This document shows, piece after piece, positions 15,462-24,521 of a stretch of DNA of 51,413 bases. How positions within the stretch are numbered: position 1 is the first letter of the stretch; each line of letters opens with the position of its first letter. The position numbers and the translations under genes were made by a program. The notes below the pieces were generated by a model. The model saw nothing but the letters and a program-made list of their open reading frames with translations, did not search any database and was not told the DNA's origin. The stretch covers positions 1 to 51,413 of the forward strand of contig NZ_JAKWBE010000043.1 in the NCBI RefSeq assembly GCF_022513565.1. Reading direction: 5' to 3'. This stretch comes from Streptomyces gilvus. Its GTDB lineage: Bacteria; Actinomycetota; Actinomycetes; Streptomycetales; Streptomycetaceae.

Positions 15462-15767
15462 ATGCGCTACAAGCTCACGTTCGTCGTCGGCCTGGCTCTG
15501 GGTTACGTGCTCGGCACACGCGCAGGGCGCGAACGCTACGAGCAGCTGAAGAAGTCCGCACGCCAGGTCGCCCAGAACCCGGCCGTCCGCAACACCGCCG
15601 AGACGGCGGCCCAGCAGGGCCGCCAGTTCGCCGGCAAGGCGTACCACACGGTCAGCGACAAGGTCGTCGACCGGGTGCCGGAGTCGGTGGCCGGGCGGGT
15701 GCGGTCCTTGAAGGACCGCACCACCAACGGGACGGGCCAGGACGACTGGGGTACCAGCAATACATAG
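15462..15767 (+). CDS. YtxH-like small membrane protein
   Basis: About 101 residues: one N-terminal transmembrane helix (YKLTFVVGLALGYVLGT), the conserved RAGRERYEQLKKSARQV, then an amphipathic, possibly coiled tail. The pattern is that of YtxH-domain proteins, small stress-associated membrane proteins of unknown mechanism. ATG 15462 is used; GTG 15453, three codons upstream, is an alternative because GAGGGAAGG lies between the possible sites. It is monocistronic and transcribed away from the tRNA genes. Confidence 0.75.
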   Translation: MRYKLTFVVGLALGYVLGTRAGRERYEQLKKSARQVAQNPAVRNTAETAAQQGRQFAGKAYHTVSDKVVDRVPESVAGRVRSLKDRTTNGTGQDDWGTSNT

Positions 15768-15839
15768 GTACGCGGCAGCCGGTGGCACACAGCCCCGCGG
15801 CACACACCCCCATGGCGGACGGCCCATAGAATTTCCGCC

Positions 15840-17282
15840 ATGGGGATAGTCGCCGGGCTGGACAGTTCGCCCGATTTCACTCGCATCGTCGTCTGCGACA
15901 CGGACACGGGCGCCGTGCTCAGGCAGGGGTACGCCCCGCATCCGGTGGACGGCGACCGCCCCGCGGACGTCGATCCGCAGGCCTGGCTGCTGTCCCTCGG
16001 CGAGGCGGCCGGCGGAGGTCTGCTGGAGGGCGTGCAGGCCATCGGCGTGTCCGCGCAGCAGAACGCCGTGATCCCGCTGGACGCGCAGGGCGGCACCGTG
16101 CGCCCGGCGATGGTCGGCGGCGACAAGCGCACGCAGGTCGCGGCGGCCGATCTCATCGACGCGCTCGGCGGGCGGGAGGCGTGGGCACAGGCCGTGGGGT
16201 GCGTGCCGCAGGCGGCGCAGCCCGTGACCAAGCTGCGCTGGCTCGCCAAGAACGAACCCGACGCCGCCCTGCGCACCGCGATCCTCATGCAGGCCCACGA
16301 CTGGCTGGTCTGGCAGTTGCTGGGGCGGCCCGTGAGGAGAACCACGGACCGGGGCGGCGCCTCCGGGACCGGGTACTGGTCGGCGGCCACCGGCAGTTAC
16401 CGCACCGACCTCGTCGAGCTGGCGCTCGGTCACCAGGCCATACTGCCCGATGTGATCGGCCCGGCCGAGGCGGCCGGTACGACCCCCGAGGGGCTGCTGA
16501 TCTCCGCCGGCACCGGCGAGACCATGGCCGCCGCCTTCGGGCTCGGCATCGGGCTCGGCGACGCCGTCGTCTCGCTCGGGGCGTCCGGGTCCGTCATGGC
16601 CGTCCACCCCGAGGCCCTGGTCGACGGCACCGGGATGATCACCGCCCTCGCCGACGCGACCGGCATGCACCTGCCCGTCGTCACCACCCTGAACGCCGTG
16701 CGGACCCTGCGCGGGACCGCCGAGCTGCTCGGGCTGCCGGATCTGGAGAGCCTGTCCGACCTGGCGATGAAGTCGACGCCGGGCGCCCACGGCCTCGTAC
16801 TCCTGCCCTATCTGGAAGGTGAGCGGACGCCGAACCTGCCGCACACCGCGGGGACCCTGTCGGGGCTGCGGCGGGAGTCGATGAAGGCCGAGCATCTGGC
16901 GCGGGCCGCGTTCGAGGGCATGCTGTGCGGGCTCGCGGACGCGCTGGACGTGCTGCGCGGGCGGGGCGTGGAGGTGCGGCGGATCTTCCTGCTGGGGGCG
17001 GCCGCCGAGCTGACGGCCGTGCAGGCGGCGGCGCCGGCGCTGTTCGGCGCGCAGGTCGTCGTACCGCAGCCCGCCGACTACGCGGCGATCGGGGCCGCCA
17101 GGCAGGCCGCGTGGGCGCTCGGCGCCTCGCAGGGGACGCTGGATCCGCGCACTCCGCCGGCCTGGCAGGGCGCGGCGGCGCAGGTGCTGGAGCCCGGTGA
17201 GGAGCTGGCGGTGGGGCAGGCGGTGCGGCAGCAGTACGTGTCGGTGCGGGAGCAGACCCATCCGGGCGCCTTTCGCCCGTAG
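15840..17282 (+). CDS. FGGY-family carbohydrate kinase (xylulokinase-like)
   Basis: A 480-residue sugar kinase of the actin/hexokinase fold. The N-terminal half starts GIVAGLDSSPDFTRIVV, the phosphate-1 loop, and has a substrate region around GVSAQQNAVIP and WLVWQLLGRPVRRTTDRGGASGTGYW. The C-terminal half has the phosphate-2 region VSLGASGSVMAV, LLPYLEGERTPN and the adenosine loop IFLLGAAAEL. Length and motifs fit the xylulokinase group. No sugar transporter or isomerase lies beside it, so the natural substrate cannot be fixed from context. The last five codons are part of a 34-bp tandem repeat that continues past the stop. Confidence 0.8.
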   Translation: MGIVAGLDSSPDFTRIVVCDTDTGAVLRQGYAPHPVDGDRPADVDPQAWLLSLGEAAGGGLLEGVQAIGVSAQQNAVIPLDAQGGTVRPAMVGGDKRTQVAAADLIDALGGREAWAQAVGCVPQAAQPVTKLRWLAKNEPDAALRTAILMQAHDWLVWQLLGRPVRRTTDRGGASGTGYWSAATGSYRTDLVELALGHQAILPDVIGPAEAAGTTPEGLLISAGTGETMAAAFGLGIGLGDAVVSLGASGSVMAVHPEALVDGTGMITALADATGMHLPVVTTLNAVRTLRGTAELLGLPDLESLSDLAMKSTPGAHGLVLLPYLEGERTPNLPHTAGTLSGLRRESMKAEHLARAAFEGMLCGLADALDVLRGRGVEVRRIFLLGAAAELTAVQAAAPALFGAQVVVPQPADYAAIGAARQAAWALGASQGTLDPRTPPAWQGAAAQVLEPGEELAVGQAVRQQYVSVREQTHPGAFRP

Positions 17283-17353
17283 GACCCCGGCAGATCCCGG
17301 CGCGTTCCGCCCGTAGGCCCCCGGCAGACCCCGGCGCGTTCCGCCCGTAGGAC
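17270..17353. repeat. 34-bp tandem repeat spanning the kinase stop codon
   Basis: About 2.4 copies of a 34-bp unit, each containing CGCCCGTAGG and CCCCGGCAGA. The first copy holds the end of the sugar-kinase gene including its TAG; the next two copies repeat the stop context in non-coding DNA. Copies differ at only a few positions. Confidence 0.75.
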
Positions 17354-17402
17354 GGCGAAAGGCACTGCTGTCGGCTTAATCGGTTGAGGTAACACGGGTG
17401 GA

Positions 17403-19199
17403 GTGTCCGACGATAGGGGCCACGGGCAACGAACCCGCCCCATCGCCGACTCCGAGAGACGTAGCGTGCTCATACGACTACTGCGGACCTATCTGAGGCC
17501 GTACAAGAAACCCATCAGTGTGCTGGTGCTGCTGCAGTTCCTGCAGACCTGCGCCACCCTCTACCTGCCCACGCTGAACGCCCACATCATCGACAACGGC
17601 GTCGTCAAGGGCGACACCGGCTACATCCTCTCCTTCGGTGCCCTGATGATCGGCATCTCGCTGGCGCAGGTCGTGTGCAACATCGGGGCCGTGTACTACG
17701 GCGCCCGGACCGCGTCCGCGCTCGGCCGGGACGTACGGGCCGCCGTGTTCGACCGGGTGCAGTCCTTCTCGGCGCGTGAGGTCGGCCACTTCGGCGCCCC
17801 CTCGCTGATCACCCGTACGACCAATGACGTGCAGCAGGTCCAGATGCTGGCCCTGATGACGTTCACCCTGATGGTGTCGGCGCCCATCATGTGTGTGGGC
17901 GGCATCGTGCTGGCACTCGGCCTGGACGTGCCGCTGTCGGGGGTGCTGGTCGCCGTGGTGCCGACGCTGGGCATCTGCGTGACGTTGATCGTACGGCGGC
18001 TGCGCCCGCTGTTCCGGTCCATGCAGGTCCGTCTGGACACCGTCAACCGGGTGCTGCGCGAGCAGATCACCGGCAACCGGGTGATCAGGGCCTTCGTGCG
18101 GGACGAGTACGAGAAGGGCCGGTTCCGGAAGGCGAACACCGACCTCACCGAGATGCAGCTGAAGACGGGCAACCTGCTCGCGCTGATGTTCCCGGTGGTC
18201 ATGACGACCGTGAACCTGTCGTCGATCGCGGTCGTGTGGTTCGGCGCGCACCGCATCGCCGACGGCGGGATGCAGATCGGTGACCTGACCGCCTTCCTCG
18301 CCTATCTGATGCAGATCGTGATGTCCGTGATGATGGCCACCTTCATGTTCATGATGGTGCCGCGCGCGGAGGTCTGCGCCGAGCGCATCGAGGAGGTGCT
18401 GGACACCGACTCCAGCGTCGTGCCGCCGAGCGCGCCGGTCGTCGAGCTGCGCCGGCACGGGCATCTGGAGATCCGGGGCGCGGGCTTCCGCTATCCGGGT
18501 GCCGAGGAGCCCGTGCTGAAGTCGATCGACCTGGTCGCCCGGCCCGGTGAGGTGACCGCCGTCATCGGCTCGACCGGCAGCGGCAAGTCGACGCTGCTCG
18601 GCCTGGTCCCCCGGCTGTTCGACGCGACCGACGGCGAGGTCCTGGTCGACGGCACGGAGGTCTCCACCCTCGACCCGAAGCTGCTGGCGAAAACGGTCGG
18701 CCTGGTCCCACAGAAGCCCTACCTGTTCGCGGGGACGGTGGCGACCAACCTGCGGTACGGCAATCCGGACGCCACGGACGAGGAGCTGTGGCACGCGCTG
18801 GAGGTGGCGCAGGCCAAGGAGTTCGTCAGCAAGCTCGAGGGCGGGCTCAACGCGCCGATCGCGCAGGGCGGCACCAATGTCTCCGGTGGTCAGCGCCAGC
18901 GGCTCGCCATCGCGCGCACGCTCGTCCAGCGGCCGGAGATCTACCTCTTCGACGACTCCTTCTCCGCCCTCGACTACGCCACCGACGCGGCGCTCCGTGC
19001 GGCGCTCGCCCGGGAGACCGCCGAGGCGACCGTGGTGATCGTCGCCCAGCGGGTGGCGACCATCCGGGACGCCGACCGGATCGTCGTCCTCGACGAGGGA
19101 CGGGTCGTCGGCACCGGCCGCCATCACGAGCTGATGGCCGACAACGAGACCTACCGGGAGATCGTGCTCTCCCAGCTGACGGAAGCGGAGGCTGCCTGA
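17403..19199 (+). CDS. ABC exporter subunit 1 (degenerate Walker B)
   Basis: A 598-residue half-transporter: six membrane helices (about residues 40-330), then a nucleotide-binding domain with Walker A IGSTGSGKST, signature NVSGGQRQRLAIAR, and Walker B IYLFDDSFSALD with Asp where the catalytic Glu should be. It forms a pair with the next gene, whose start overlaps this stop (TGATG). Heterodimeric ABC exporters pair one normal and one degenerate ATP site; the Asp here is one of the two marks. GTG 17403 is used, but GTG 17466 (protein starting VLIRLLRTYLRP) is an equally reasonable start since neither has a strong ribosome binding site. Substrate unknown; probably drug or lipid export. Confidence 0.88.
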   Translation: MSDDRGHGQRTRPIADSERRSVLIRLLRTYLRPYKKPISVLVLLQFLQTCATLYLPTLNAHIIDNGVVKGDTGYILSFGALMIGISLAQVVCNIGAVYYGARTASALGRDVRAAVFDRVQSFSAREVGHFGAPSLITRTTNDVQQVQMLALMTFTLMVSAPIMCVGGIVLALGLDVPLSGVLVAVVPTLGICVTLIVRRLRPLFRSMQVRLDTVNRVLREQITGNRVIRAFVRDEYEKGRFRKANTDLTEMQLKTGNLLALMFPVVMTTVNLSSIAVVWFGAHRIADGGMQIGDLTAFLAYLMQIVMSVMMATFMFMMVPRAEVCAERIEEVLDTDSSVVPPSAPVVELRRHGHLEIRGAGFRYPGAEEPVLKSIDLVARPGEVTAVIGSTGSGKSTLLGLVPRLFDATDGEVLVDGTEVSTLDPKLLAKTVGLVPQKPYLFAGTVATNLRYGNPDATDEELWHALEVAQAKEFVSKLEGGLNAPIAQGGTNVSGGQRQRLAIARTLVQRPEIYLFDDSFSALDYATDAALRAALARETAEATVVIVAQRVATIRDADRIVVLDEGRVVGTGRHHELMADNETYREIVLSQLTEAEAA

Positions 19200-21130
19200 T
19201 GGCCGGGCCGATGGCGCGGATGATGGGCCAGGGCGGCGGCCCCGACAGCCGTTCGATGGACTTCAAGGTGTCGGGCAGGCGCCTGATCGCCCAGTTCAAG
19301 CCGGAACGCCTCACCATCTACGCCCTGTTGCTGTGCGTGGTCGTGAGCGTGGGCCTGAACGTGATCGGCCCGAAGATCCTCGGCCGGGCCACCGACCTGG
19401 TCTTCTCGGGGATCATCGGTCGGCAGATGCCGGCCGGGGCGACCAAGGACCAGGTCCTCGCCTCGATGCGGGAGCGGGGCCAGGGGCAGATCGCCGACAT
19501 GCTCCGCAGCACCGACTTCACCCCGGGCAAGGGCATCGACTTCGACGCGGTGGGCCGGGTCCTGCTGCTGGCGCTGTGCACGTTCCTGGTCGCCGGTCTG
19601 CTGATGGCGTTCGCCACCCGGCTGGTGAACCGGTCCGTCAACCGCACGATGTTCCGGCTGCGCGAGGACGTGCAGGCGAAGCTGTCACGGCTGCCGCTGT
19701 CGTACTTCGACAAGCGGCAGCGCGGTGAGGTGCTCTCCCGCGCCACCAACGACATCGACAACATCGGGCAGACCCTGCAGCAGTCGATGGGCCAGCTGAT
19801 CAACTCGCTGCTGACCATCATCGGTGTGCTCGCGGTGATGTTCTGGGTGTCCTGGCTGCTGGCGCTGGTCGCGCTGGTGACCGTGCCGCTGTCGTTCGTG
19901 GTGGCCACCCGGATCGGCAAGCGGTCGCAGCCGCACTTCGTGCAGCAGTGGCGCACCACCGGCAAGCTCAACGCCCACATCGAGGAGATGTACACCGGGC
20001 ACACCCTGGTGAAGGTGTTCGGGCGGCAGGAGGAGTCGGCGCAGCAGTTCGCCGAGCAGAACGACGCGCTGTACGAGGCGGGGTTCAAGGCGCAGTTCAA
20101 CAGCGGGATCATGCAGCCGCTGATGATGTTCGTCTCCAACCTCAACTACGTGCTGGTGGCGGTCGTGGGCGGTCTGCGGGTCGCCTCGGGCGCGCTGTCC
20201 ATCGGTGACGTGCAGGCCTTCATCCAGTACTCGCGGCAGTTCTCGATGCCGCTGACCCAGGTCGCCTCGATGGCGAACCTGGTGCAGTCCGGCGTGGCCT
20301 CGGCCGAGCGGATCTTCGAACTCCTGGACGCGGAGGAGCAGGAGGCGGACCCGATGCCGGGCGCGCTGCCCGAGGAGTTGCGCGGACAGGTGGCGCTGGA
20401 GCACGTGTCGTTCCGCTACGACCCGGAGAAGCCGCTCATCGAGGACCTCTCCCTCACGGTGGAGCCCGGGCACACGGTCGCGATCGTCGGCCCGACCGGC
20501 GCCGGCAAGACGACCCTGGTCAACCTGCTCATGCGGTTCTACGACGTCTCCGGCGGGCGCATCACCCTCGACGGCGTCGACATCGCCACCATGTCCCGGG
20601 ACGAACTGCGCGCCCAGATCGGCATGGTGCTGCAGGACACCTGGCTGTTCGGCGGCACGATCGCGGAGAACATCGCGTACGGCGCCTCGCGCGAGGTCAC
20701 CCGCGGCGAGATCGAGGAGGCGGCGCGGGCGGCCCACGCGGACCGGTTCGTGCGGACGCTGCCCGACGGGTACGACACCGTGATCGACGACGAGGGCACG
20801 GGCGTGAGCGCCGGTGAGAAGCAGCTCATCACCATCGCGCGGGCGTTCCTGTCCGACCCGACGATCCTGGTCCTCGACGAGGCGACGTCCTCGGTCGACA
20901 CCCGTACCGAGGTGCTGATCCAGAAGGCGATGGCCAAACTCGCCCACGGCCGCACGTCCTTCGTGATCGCCCACCGCCTGTCGACCATCCGGGACGCGGA
21001 CACGATCCTGGTCATGGAGAACGGCTCGATCGTGGAACAGGGCGCGCACGCGGACCTGTTGGCGGCGGACGGGGCGTACGCCCGCCTGTACAAGGCCCAG
21101 TTCGCGCAGGCGGTCGCGGAGGTGGACTAG
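19199..21130 (+). CDS. ABC exporter subunit 2 (catalytic Walker B, altered signature)
   Basis: A 643-residue half-transporter. After a Met/Gly-rich N-terminus come six membrane helices, the first pair separated by an enlarged extracytoplasmic loop (about residues 65-120), then the ATPase domain: Walker A VGPTGAGKTT, signature reading GVSAGEKQLITIAR, Walker B ILVLDEATSSVD and switch His in VIAHRLST. The normal Glu is present but the signature is SAGEK rather than SGGQ. Its altered signature faces subunit 1's altered Walker B, so exactly one composite ATP site is degenerate, as in TM287/288-type exporters. ATG 19199 overlaps the upstream stop. Transcription ends at the shared hairpin at 21137. 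Confidence 0.9.
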   Translation: MAGPMARMMGQGGGPDSRSMDFKVSGRRLIAQFKPERLTIYALLLCVVVSVGLNVIGPKILGRATDLVFSGIIGRQMPAGATKDQVLASMRERGQGQIADMLRSTDFTPGKGIDFDAVGRVLLLALCTFLVAGLLMAFATRLVNRSVNRTMFRLREDVQAKLSRLPLSYFDKRQRGEVLSRATNDIDNIGQTLQQSMGQLINSLLTIIGVLAVMFWVSWLLALVALVTVPLSFVVATRIGKRSQPHFVQQWRTTGKLNAHIEEMYTGHTLVKVFGRQEESAQQFAEQNDALYEAGFKAQFNSGIMQPLMMFVSNLNYVLVAVVGGLRVASGALSIGDVQAFIQYSRQFSMPLTQVASMANLVQSGVASAERIFELLDAEEQEADPMPGALPEELRGQVALEHVSFRYDPEKPLIEDLSLTVEPGHTVAIVGPTGAGKTTLVNLLMRFYDVSGGRITLDGVDIATMSRDELRAQIGMVLQDTWLFGGTIAENIAYGASREVTRGEIEEAARAAHADRFVRTLPDGYDTVIDDEGTGVSAGEKQLITIARAFLSDPTILVLDEATSSVDTRTEVLIQKAMAKLAHGRTSFVIAHRLSTIRDADTILVMENGSIVEQGAHADLLAADGAYARLYKAQFAQAVAEVD

Positions 21131-21136
21131 CGGGTG

Positions 21137-21164
21137 GGGGCCACTCATCTCGGTGAGTGGCCCC
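21137..21164. terminator. Bidirectional terminator between the ABC operon and hrdA
   Basis: GGGGCCACTCA (21137-21147) pairs perfectly with TGAGTGGCCCC (21154-21164) over a 6-nt loop. It lies 7 nt after the ABC stop and 3 nt after the sigma gene's stop on the other strand, so it serves both convergent genes. Confidence 0.8.
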
Positions 21165-21167
21165 TGC

Positions 21168-22520
21168 TCAGTCCAGATAACCCCGTAGCTGATCCGCAAA
21201 AGCGTGATCCCGGAGCTTGTTGAGCGTCTTCGACTCGATCTGCCGTATCCGCTCCCGGGTCACCCCGAAGATGCGGCCTATCTCCTCCAGCGTCCGGGGC
21301 CGCCCGTCGGCCAGCCCGTACCGCAGCTGGACGACCTTCCGCTCCCGCTCCCCCAGCGTCGACAGCACCGCCTCCAGATGCTCCCGCAGCAGCAGGAACG
21401 CCGCCGACTCCACGGGTGACGCCGCGTCCCCGTCCTCGATGAGGTCGCCGAGGGCCACGTCGTCCTCCTCGCCCACCGGGGCGTGCAGCGACACCGGTTC
21501 CTGGGCCAGGCGCAGGACCTCGCTGACGCGCTCGGGCGCGAGCTCGAGGTGGGCGGCGACCTCCTCGGGGGTCGGCTCGTAGCCCCGCTCCTGCAGCATG
21601 CGGCGCTGGACCCGGACGACCCGGTTGATCAGCTCGACGACGTGCACCGGGACCCGGATGGTGCGGGCCTGGTCGGCGAGGGCCCGTGACATGGCCTGGC
21701 GGATCCACCAGGTGGCGTACGTCGAGAACTTGTAGCCGCGGGCGTAGTCGAACTTCTCGACCGCCCTGATCAGGCCGAGGTTGCCCTCCTGGACGAGGTC
21801 GAGCATGGTCAGCCCGCGGCCGACGTACCGCTTCGCCACGGACACGACCAGCCGCAGGTTCGCCTCGATGAGCCGGCGCTTGGCCATGCGGCCCATGACC
21901 ACCAGACGGTCCAGGTCGAGGCCCAACTGGCTGTCCAGATCGGGGGTGTTGCTCAGTTTCTCCTCGGCGAACAGGCCGGCCTCGACCCGGCGGGCGAGCT
22001 CGACCTCCTCGGCCGCGGTGAGCAGCGGGATGCGGCCGATCTCGCGCAGGTACTGGCGGAACAGGTCCGAGGACGGGCCGCCGGTGTCGGCGCGGGCGCG
22101 TTCCGCGGCGGTGGTCTCCGCCGGTTCGGGGGCCTCGGCGGCCTCCAGTGCCTCGGCGGGCGGTTCGGCCGGCTCTGGCGGCCCTTCGGGTTCCACGGGA
22201 TCCGCCTCGGGGTGGTGCACGACACAGGTCTGCGGGGGGACCGCGACGAGGACGTCGGTCTCCGCGTCCGGCTCCGCGCCGTCCGTACTGATGTCGGTCT
22301 GTGTGAGGGTCTGGGTCTGCACGGGGGCGACCTCCAGGATGATCGCTGCCAGGGGGTACGGCAGCGGTACTTCGGGAGCGGAGTCGGCGGCCACGCCGCT
22401 GTCCGTCCCGTACGCGATGAGCGGAACCGCGGGGGTGTGGGACCCGTGTGGGACGGATCGGCCGCGCTCCGAGGACTCAGGCACCGCACCCCAGTGTGGA
22501 GTACGACACATCGCCGCCAC
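21168..22520 (-). CDS. hrdA: Principal-type sigma factor, HrdA-like
   Basis: Up to 450 residues. A poorly conserved acidic N-terminus (about 150 residues, with repeated Glu/Pro/Ala) precedes sigma region 1.2 (DLFRQYLREIGRIPLL), region 2 (TMLDLVQEGNLGLIRAVEKF and KFSTYATWWIRQAMSRAL), region 3 (EEVAAHLELAPERVSEV) and region 4.2 (EIGRIFGVTRERIRQIESKT). This is the sigma-70 group 1/2 architecture. The gene name rests on memory of the Streptomyces order hrdA-dnaG, not on a comparison. It starts about 70 bp after dnaG on the same strand. Start choice is uncertain: GTG 22520, ATG 22511 or a GTG near 22481 are possible. Confidence 0.85.
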   Translation of the reverse strand: MAAMCRTPHWGAVPESSERGRSVPHGSHTPAVPLIAYGTDSGVAADSAPEVPLPYPLAAIILEVAPVQTQTLTQTDISTDGAEPDAETDVLVAVPPQTCVVHHPEADPVEPEGPPEPAEPPAEALEAAEAPEPAETTAAERARADTGGPSSDLFRQYLREIGRIPLLTAAEEVELARRVEAGLFAEEKLSNTPDLDSQLGLDLDRLVVMGRMAKRRLIEANLRLVVSVAKRYVGRGLTMLDLVQEGNLGLIRAVEKFDYARGYKFSTYATWWIRQAMSRALADQARTIRVPVHVVELINRVVRVQRRMLQERGYEPTPEEVAAHLELAPERVSEVLRLAQEPVSLHAPVGEEDDVALGDLIEDGDAASPVESAAFLLLREHLEAVLSTLGERERKVVQLRYGLADGRPRTLEEIGRIFGVTRERIRQIESKTLNKLRDHAFADQLRGYLD

Positions 22521-22587
22521 GAGGGGCGTGCGGTGACTTTTTGCAATCGGCCCGTGACCCGGCGGTTACCGTGGCGTACGGGTGCGG

Positions 22588-24492
22588 TCAGAGAGCCGCG
22601 GCGCCGTGTTCCCTGAGGGCCTGGTCGTACTGCTGGAGGACCCACAACTCGTTCTGTACGGCGGCCAGGTGGGCCGGGTCGCCGCCGGCGGAGAGGCGGG
22701 TCATCTGGGACTGGACGTCCCGGATCCGGCGCTCCACCGCCCGCCGGCGGACCTGGACCAGCACCGTGCCCGCGTACACCTCGTCGACAGTGCGGCGCAT
22801 GATCGGCTCGACGGCGAGTTCGGTGACCATCGCGCGGACGGTGTCGTCGGGGGCCGCCTCGCGGACGCGGACCAGGTACTCCTGGCCGTCCTGCACGCCG
22901 TACTCGGCGCCGCCCGCGTCCATGACCGCCTGACGTACGGCGGCGTACGGGGCGGCGGTGAACTCGTCGACGCCGTACGCGTCGACGGCCGGGGAGACCA
23001 ACTCGGGCCGCTGCAGGGCGAGTTTGAGCAGCTCGCGCTCGGTGGCGTAGACGGGGTTGCGGAGGGTGAGGGCGGGGCCGGAGGTCGCCGGGCGGGGCGC
23101 GGCCTCGTACGACTGCGGGCCGCGGGGCGCCGGCGCCGGGGCGCCCTTGCCGCCGCGGTCGCGGGCCCAACGGGCCAGCTGGGCGACCCGCTTGACCACG
23201 AACTGGGTGTCGAGGATGCCGAGCATTCCGGCGAGCTGGACGGCGACCTCGTGCTGGGCGCCGGTGTTCTTGATGCGGGCGACGATGGGCGCCGCCTCGT
23301 CCAGGGCCGCGGCCCGGCCCGCGGGGGTGTCGAGGTCGTAGCGGACGACGATCTGGCGCAGGGCGAACTCGAACAGCGGGGTGCGGGGTTCGACCAGGTC
23401 GGCGACCGCCTCGTCGCCCTTGGCGAGCCGGAGCTCGCAGGGGTCCATGCCGTCGGGGGCGATCGCGATGTACGTCTCGGCGGCGAACTTCTGGTCGTCC
23501 TCGAAGGCGCGCAGGGCCGCCTTCTGGCCGGCCGAGTCGCCGTCGAAGGTGAAGATCACGCGGGCCGAGCCGTTGTCCATCAGCAGCCGGCGCAGGATCT
23601 TGATGTGCTCGCCGCCGAAGGCGGTGCCGCAGGTGGCGATCGCGGTGGTGACGCCGGCGAGGTGGCAGGCCATGACGTCCGTGTAGCCCTCGACGACGAC
23701 CGCGCGGGAGGCCTTGGCGATGTCCTTCTTGGCGAGGTCGATGCCGTACAGGACCTGGGACTTCTTGTAGATCGCGGTGTCGGGGGTGTTGAGGTACTTG
23801 GGGCCGTTGTCCGCCTCGTACAGCTTGCGGGCGCCGAAGCCGACGACGTCCCCGCCGATGTCGCGGATGGGCCACATCAGTCGGCCCCGGAAGCGGTCGA
23901 TGGGGCCGCGGCGGCCCTCCTGGGCGAGGCCCGAGAGGAGGAGTTCCTTGTCGGTGAAGCCCTTGCCGCGCAGATAGCGGGTGAGGTGGTCCCAGCCCTG
24001 GGGGCTGTAGCCGACGGAGAAGTGCGCGGCGGCGTTCTGGTCGAAGCCGCGCTCGGCGAGGAAGAGCCGGCCGGTCTCGGCCTCGGGGCTGGTGGCGAGC
24101 TGCTCCACGTACCAGTCGGCGGCGATCTTGTGCGCCTCGACCAGGCGGATGCGTTCGCCGCGCTGGTGGGAGGGGTTGTAGCCGCCCTCCTCGTAGCGCA
24201 GGGTGATGCCGGCCTGGGCGGCCAGGCGCTCGACCGCCTCGGAGAAGGTGAGGTGGTCGACCTTCATCACGAACGTGATGGTGTCGCCGCCCTCCTGGCA
24301 GCCGAAGCAGTGGAAGAGTCCCTTGCTCGGGCTGACCTGGAAGGACGGCGACTTCTCGTCGTGGAACGGGCAGAGTCCCTTGAGGTTGCCCCCGCCCGCG
24401 TTGCGCAGCTGGAGGTACTCGGACACGACGGCGTCGATGGGAACCGCGTCCCGTACCGCCTTCACGTCCTCGTCGTTGATCCGTCCAGCCAC
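22588..24492 (-). CDS. dnaG: DNA primase DnaG
   Basis: A 634-residue primase that lays RNA primers for replication. The N-terminal CHC2-type zinc ribbon starts at Cys41 (CPFHDEKSPSF, then LFHCFGCQEGGD). The catalytic core has VVVEGYTDVMACHLAG (toprim Glu) and the acidic FTFDGDSAGQKAALRAF. The C-terminal part, from about residue 430, is the DnaB-helicase-binding region and is more divergent. Length and motif order are normal. ATG 24492 starts MAGRINDEDVKAVRDAV, typical for actinobacterial primases. The sigma-factor gene follows on the same strand, recalling the primase-sigma linkage in many bacteria. Confidence 0.95.
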   Translation of the reverse strand: MAGRINDEDVKAVRDAVPIDAVVSEYLQLRNAGGGNLKGLCPFHDEKSPSFQVSPSKGLFHCFGCQEGGDTITFVMKVDHLTFSEAVERLAAQAGITLRYEEGGYNPSHQRGERIRLVEAHKIAADWYVEQLATSPEAETGRLFLAERGFDQNAAAHFSVGYSPQGWDHLTRYLRGKGFTDKELLLSGLAQEGRRGPIDRFRGRLMWPIRDIGGDVVGFGARKLYEADNGPKYLNTPDTAIYKKSQVLYGIDLAKKDIAKASRAVVVEGYTDVMACHLAGVTTAIATCGTAFGGEHIKILRRLLMDNGSARVIFTFDGDSAGQKAALRAFEDDQKFAAETYIAIAPDGMDPCELRLAKGDEAVADLVEPRTPLFEFALRQIVVRYDLDTPAGRAAALDEAAPIVARIKNTGAQHEVAVQLAGMLGILDTQFVVKRVAQLARWARDRGGKGAPAPAPRGPQSYEAAPRPATSGPALTLRNPVYATERELLKLALQRPELVSPAVDAYGVDEFTAAPYAAVRQAVMDAGGAEYGVQDGQEYLVRVREAAPDDTVRAMVTELAVEPIMRRTVDEVYAGTVLVQVRRRAVERRIRDVQSQMTRLSAGGDPAHLAAVQNELWVLQQYDQALREHGAAAL

Positions 24493-24521
24493 GCGTGAAT
24501 TCTACGGTGGTGGTGTGACAC

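Noticed and set aside
15390..17261. A 623-codon frame opposite the sugar kinase
   Set aside because: The plus-strand kinase has clear motifs along its whole length; the minus frame is low-complexity.
17270..17353. Repeat run considered as a CRISPR array
   Set aside because: The copies are directly adjacent with no spacers, and no cas gene is near.
17478..21199. Two long minus-strand frames opposite the ABC exporter genes
   Set aside because: Both mirror well-supported ABC genes and lack any recognisable domain or start signal.
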